From Lingula anatina (Eukaryota; Brachiopoda; Lingulata; Lingulida; Lingulidae): a DNA stretch of 64,000 bases. This document shows positions 60,259 to 64,000 of the stretch, one piece after another. Each line of letters opens with the position of its first letter. Position 1 is the stretch's first letter. Under the pieces are notes generated by a model, which saw only the letters and a program-made list of their open reading frames with translations, was not told where the DNA came from and did not search any database. The DNA is taken from positions 148,535 to 212,534 of the forward strand of contig NW_019774602.1 in NCBI RefSeq assembly GCF_001039355.2, in the 5' to 3' direction. Made by a program: the position numbers and the translations under genes.

Positions 60259-60606
60259 GTAAGGTTCACTGGCAGAGAATATTAAAATAACACACGATCC
60301 TAGCACGTTGCGTAAAACGAATATTTTTTATTTTATTTATTTTACTATTTTAATAAAATAATTGACTGTCCTAAGTTACAGACCAAAAAATTAGGTCTAA
60401 CCAGTTAAAGATAAATCCATATTACTCCACATCAGGCCTGTTGTTAGAAAATTCAAATGGAGGGAGGGGGGTCTCCTGGAAAAGTAGACTTTTTTATTCC
60501 TACTTACTAAATACCTCATTTTTTCATTTAGAAACTGTATGTGTACTCTTGTAGCCTGTGATGTCTATGTTTACAAGATTGTATTACTATGAATTTTTTA
60601 CTGCAG
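60259..60606 (+). other. intron 5 of the collagen-like gene
   Basis: GT-AG intron, AT-rich, with acceptor TTACTGCAG. Nothing else recognised. Confidence 0.8.
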
Positions 60607-60741
60607 GGAATCCAGGGAGAGAAAGGTGATAGAGGGGACAGGGGTTTGCCGGGTATCCAAGGGGAAGACGGCACAGTCGGTCCCCTTGGACCCAGAGGCC
60701 TCGACGGTGAAAAGGGCGACGCTGGTGGGAAGGGAGAAAGG
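60607..60741 (+). CDS. collagen IV-like gene, exon 6: Gly-X-Y
   Basis: 45 codons, 15 perfect Gly-X-Y triplets starting [16 protein letters not shown]. Phase 0, first codon Gly. The donor is AGG|GTAAGA. Confidence 0.88.
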
Positions 60742-61040
60742 GTAAGAAAATTGACTACTACAAATATTAAAAATCACGGAGAGAAATGTAGAAAAGCTTT
60801 TATTGCACGCAGAAGAAATTATTATTCATAAAGGTGTAAGGTGATCTTTTTGTAAAATATCACTGAAATTTTATTCCAGAACGTAATCAAAATTCGTATA
60901 ACAGAGTAGTATTTTGCCTTTTAATCTTTTAGTTTGCATGAACGAATGCTCGTGCTTTTAACAGGATATCAAAATAGAATAAAATTAATTTCATTAAACA
61001 ATTAAGCACAAGGACTAATTGGTTTTCCCTTATACCGCAG

Positions 61041-61085
61041 GGCTCACAAGGCGTGCCTGGTACACCCGGTTTACCCGGACCACCG
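61041..61085 (+). CDS. collagen IV-like gene, exon 7: Gly-X-Y
   Basis: 45 bp, five triplets: GSQGVPGTPGLPGPP. Acceptor ATACCGCAG, donor CCG|GTAGGT. Confidence 0.88.
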
Positions 61086-61316
61086 GTAGGTGTCGTTATC
61101 TTTGGAAACAAGCCTCGTCAAAATGATTATGATCTTAAAAATAAACGAGTAACACACACAAACAAAAAACGAAAGCAATTATAAAAATAGATACTTAAGT
61201 GAATACGTTTTGCACCCGGGGAAGTATAGTGTATGTAACCTCCATGGCTTTGTTACCAAAGCAAGGTGAAATTATTCAGAAATTAAAAAAAGGTTGTCAT
61301 TTGTTATTTCTGACAG

Positions 61317-61442
61317 GGCCTGGAAGGACAGCAGGGCCGGCAGGGATTCCCGGGCATCGCTGGACTTGAAGGACAAGAGGGCCCCAAGGGATCCAAGGGA
61401 GACCCAGGGAGAAACGGTTACGATGGCCTACCTGGGCCACAG
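61317..61442 (+). CDS. collagen IV-like gene, exon 8: Gly-X-Y
   Basis: 126 bp, 14 triplets starting GLEGQQGRQGFPG and ending GYDGLPGPQ, without interruption. Donor CAG|GTAACA. Confidence 0.88.
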
Positions 61443-61763
61443 GTAACAGATAATTGCCTATTTTTCATTCGTTCTTTATTTATTTCACTTTTTTGTGAAA
61501 TACAGAATACAGAGACAGCATGAATATATATGACAAGAATGTATAATAATAATAATAATAATAATAATAATTTTACATGTACCATTAGAGTAGATGCGCT
61601 ACGAATAAGAATTACATGTATAGCGAATATCAATAGCCCAAACTGATGTCTTTTACACCTCAGATAACTATTTTGAATACATTCTGACCAATATGTTTTT
61701 TGCGTCTTGAATATCTTTACATAAAGTATTTCAAGTTAGTTCAATTTATGTTCTGACTTCTAG
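61443..61763 (+). other. intron 8 of the collagen-like gene
   Basis: GT-AG intron with an AAT microsatellite (about 61,545-61,570) and acceptor GACTTCTAG. Confidence 0.8.
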
Positions 61764-61808
61764 GGACCAAAAGGAGACCGGGGATTTGATGGGCGCGATG
61801 GATTTAAA
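61764..61808 (+). CDS. collagen IV-like gene, exon 9: Gly-X-Y
   Basis: 45 bp, five triplets: GPKGDRGFDGRDGFK. Donor AAA|GTAAGG. Confidence 0.86.
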
Positions 61809-62660
61809 GTAAGGAAATAACATAAACATCATATAATAAGCAACTGTAAAAGCTTGAATCTGTCTGGAGCATTGAATCATATGGCACTCAAACTTCATAA
61901 AAATTTATACTTTTAAACTATAAAATATTAAAGCATTATTTTATTTCATGTGGTCTGTTAAGGGTTTAGTTTTCCAAATCCCTTGCACCAGAGTCTTTGG
62001 CTGATGTGGCTCTGTAGGTTATGCAGAGGACAATGGGGTCGTGTCTTTTCGTGATCTCTGAATTTTTATAGATGTTTACCGTCACCCTTCAAGTGCTTTG
62101 CTCCAGCATTATAAACTTTGCTTACTTAACTCTCAGGATATGCAGGTATTTGCAGACTTCTTCAGTCCGATCTTTTATCCAGACACAACACACAGCAGAC
62201 CATTGTAGTGGTCATCTGTAGACTATATGTGGGCTAAATAAATTCTTTACATATATATATATAATTCGAATATATATTACTGCCTTTGCGGTGCCTTTCG
62301 CTACGCACCTCCCTTTTGACAGTGTGCTTTGCATTACTCATAACTAATTATCAGGCCAAAAGTCACGTATGAAGAAATAAATATTTTGAAATCCATGTGG
62401 AAACAGATAACTGCGATATCGGTCACTCACTATCAGACCTGCCTTGCCTCTGTCAGTGACACGGCCAGTCCCGTTTCGTCTCTCCATATAAAAAAACTTC
62501 ATGTTATCTTTTTGTAAAATATATAGTGGCAATATACCAAATAGATGATATTTGATTTCGAACCAAAGTGTTTATTCATGTGAAATTTGTCCTTATAGCA
62601 TCAGTCGATTGGTCGAACTATATCAAGTAAAATAATGGATCGGCTGTTTCTGAATTTCAG
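61809..62660 (+). other. intron 9 of the collagen-like gene
   Basis: GT-AG intron of 852 bp ending TGAATTTCAG. No further exon or gene was seen in it. Confidence 0.7.
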
Positions 62661-62723
62661 GGCTCTAAAGGTGAATTAGGAGACCCGGGTTTGCGAGGAC
62701 TTCCGGGATGTGACGGATTCAAT
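62661..62723 (+). CDS. collagen IV-like gene, exon 10: Gly-X-Y with Cys
   Basis: 63 bp, seven triplets: GSKGELGDPGLRGLPGCDGF plus N. The Cys within GLPGCDGFNGTKGDRG, formed with the next exon, closely recalls the GxPGCNGTKGERG element near the N-terminal end of collagen IV triple helices. This is the best reason for the type IV call. Confidence 0.85.
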
Positions 62724-62916
62724 GTAAGTTGTATCATATAATAATAATAATAATAATAAAAATAATAATAATAATAATGTTTAGGGTTAGCCTGACCTAA
62801 GTGGGTCAAAATCTAGGGCGAGGCTCACCTGTACAAATAAATGTGAAGCGGGCTCTCTATCATGGCGGACTCTCTGTCACGTTACATCGGTCAAGTTGTC
62901 ATCTTTACGATTGCAG

Positions 62917-62973
62917 GGTACCAAAGGCGACAGAGGCGACATTGGTCCTCCCGGCCCTTATGGTGGTCCACGG
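62917..62973 (+). CDS. collagen IV-like gene, exon 11: Gly-X-Y
   Basis: 57 bp, coding GTKGDRGDIGPPGPYGGPR; the final triplets (GPYGGPR) keep the Gly spacing into the next exon with a one-residue break. Acceptor GATTGCAG, donor CGG|GTAAGC. Confidence 0.82.
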
Positions 62974-63380
62974 GTAAGCCGAAAATAATTAACCCATCTG
63001 CATTACTTCTTGTCTCCAAGTATCTCGTTATTTTTCTCGAATTGTTGATAATTTGCTGTAATAGAAACCAGAAGCCAAATGTTGGGGCAATACTCTAAAA
63101 TAGCGTCTTTTTTATATTCATTATCATTATATTTAACTTTATCATTTTAGATAGATGACAATTTTCATATTATCTCCTGTGTTTGATTTTATCTGTTCGA
63201 GTAAAAAAAGAGGATCGGTCTTTGGGCATTTGAGGCACATAAATCTTACTTACGCCATTAATTTTTGTAGTTGTAATTTGCTCAAATTAAAAAAAAATGT
63301 ATTTGTGGTGAGAAAACGTTAGAATGTTGTTAGAATCGCAAACACTGCTCGATACAATACGTTTCCTTCCTAATTTCCAG
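62974..63380 (+). other. intron 11 of the collagen-like gene
   Basis: GT-AG intron ending TTTCCAG; nothing else recognised. Confidence 0.75.
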
Positions 63381-63399
63381 GGGGATCCAGGACAAAAGG
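63381..63399 (+). CDS. collagen IV-like gene, exon 12 (19-bp micro-exon)
   Basis: GDPGQK plus one base. It ends in phase 1, the only split Gly codon among the visible helical exons; split Gly codons are common in collagen IV genes. Donor AAGG|GTAAAG; the next exon completes Gly. Confidence 0.72.
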
Positions 63400-63639
63400 G
63401 TAAAGTTCTTATTACATTAACTAAAAAACACAGAACGTCAATAGTATGTTTTTCTCTTTTAAAGCTTTTTAAAGCTTTTATTTTCAATAAATAAATAAAT
63501 AAATTACCATTCATTTTGAACGCGTCATCTTTAGTATCATAATTGTGTGTTTTGATATTTGACATTATATTATCCTGTAGGTTAACCCGACAGTAAAATC
63601 AAAATGTATTGGTATATATATATTTTTTTTTTATTTTAG

Positions 63640-63689
63640 GAGAGGAAGGGGTGCCTGGTCGTAGTATTGTTGGACCACGAGGACAAAAG
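63640..63689 (+). CDS. collagen IV-like gene, exon 13: Gly-X-Y
   Basis: Two bases complete Gly, then EEGVPGRSIVGPRGQK, with a short interruption (GRSIVG) in the Gly-X-Y pattern, as is usual for collagen IV. Acceptor TATTTTAG, donor AAG|GTACAC. Confidence 0.78.
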
Positions 63690-63902
63690 GTACACTGTAC
63701 TCTGTAATTTATTACAAGAAAACTAGTGCTGTACTTGCTTCATAACGTAAATCGATGTATAACTTATCTAGAGTATATGATCAACAGTTTTGCTTCACGT
63801 ATTTGGGTAAATCTCAGTTATCGATATGGTCAGTAGAATAGAGTAATTAAGTATAGATTTTCTCATTATAATTATTCATCATTTACAGTTTTATATCTTC
63901 AG

Positions 63903-63956
63903 GGAGACCGTGGTGTGCCAGGCTTAGATGGATTTAACGGAGAGAAAGGCCAAAGA
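63903..63956 (+). CDS. collagen IV-like gene, exon 14: Gly-X-Y (last visible)
   Basis: 54 bp, six triplets: GDRGVPGLDGFNGEKGQR. Acceptor ATCTTCAG, donor AGA|GTAAAA. The gene continues past the right edge; the C-terminal NC1 (C4) domain that would confirm type IV is not in the window. Confidence 0.83.
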
Positions 63957-64000
63957 GTAAAAATAACTATTTTCTGGCGTGAAGCTCTTTAATATAGACG

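Overview
The window looks like nuclear DNA of an animal, probably a marine invertebrate. The genes have introns with GT-AG sites, the intergenic DNA is AT-rich and full of short inverted-repeat (MITE-like) elements and microsatellites, and three metazoan gene families are present, all on the + strand. I cannot name the species. The contig has a 1-base N (12548), a 16-base N gap (43862-43877) and one apparent assembly duplication.

Region 1 (about 3.6-21.9 kb) is a carboxylesterase/cholinesterase-fold locus with an unusual layout. Four large paralogous first exons (V1-V4, about 1.4 kb each) each encode a signal peptide and almost a whole esterase domain. Each stops at the same splice donor, phase 2, with an in-frame stop just behind it, and none has its own downstream exons. 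They are followed by one set of shared exons. C2 carries the C-terminal tail of domain 1 plus a second, apparently active esterase domain. C3 carries the tail of domain 2 plus a third esterase domain that has lost all three catalytic residues. C4 carries the tail of domain 3, a stalk, one membrane helix and a short cytoplasmic tail. The layout resembles UGT1 or clustered protocadherins: alternative first exons, each likely with its own promoter, joined to one constant region. The inferred product is a type I membrane protein of about 1,740 residues with three tandem esterase domains.

Region 2 (about 23.1-36.9 kb) is a paralogous copy: two variable first exons (V5, V6) and a second constant set (C2-C4, same exon lengths). 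Intron blocks, flanks and mosaic identity patterns show that a 'last V + constant' unit was duplicated and that sequence has since been exchanged between copies.

Region 3 (39.3-49.0 kb) is a four-exon gene for a calcium-channel gamma-subunit/TARP-like tetraspan protein (about 276 aa, closest in feel to the gamma5/gamma7 group). Its second exon appears twice because 1.15 kb is repeated on either side of the N gap.

Region 4 (54.15 kb to the end) is the 5' part of a collagen gene, type IV-like, with a signal sequence and an unusual charged and poly-Thr N-terminal extension ahead of a short Cys cluster and the Gly-X-Y exons. It runs off the right edge. No rRNA, tRNA or CRISPR feature was recognised.
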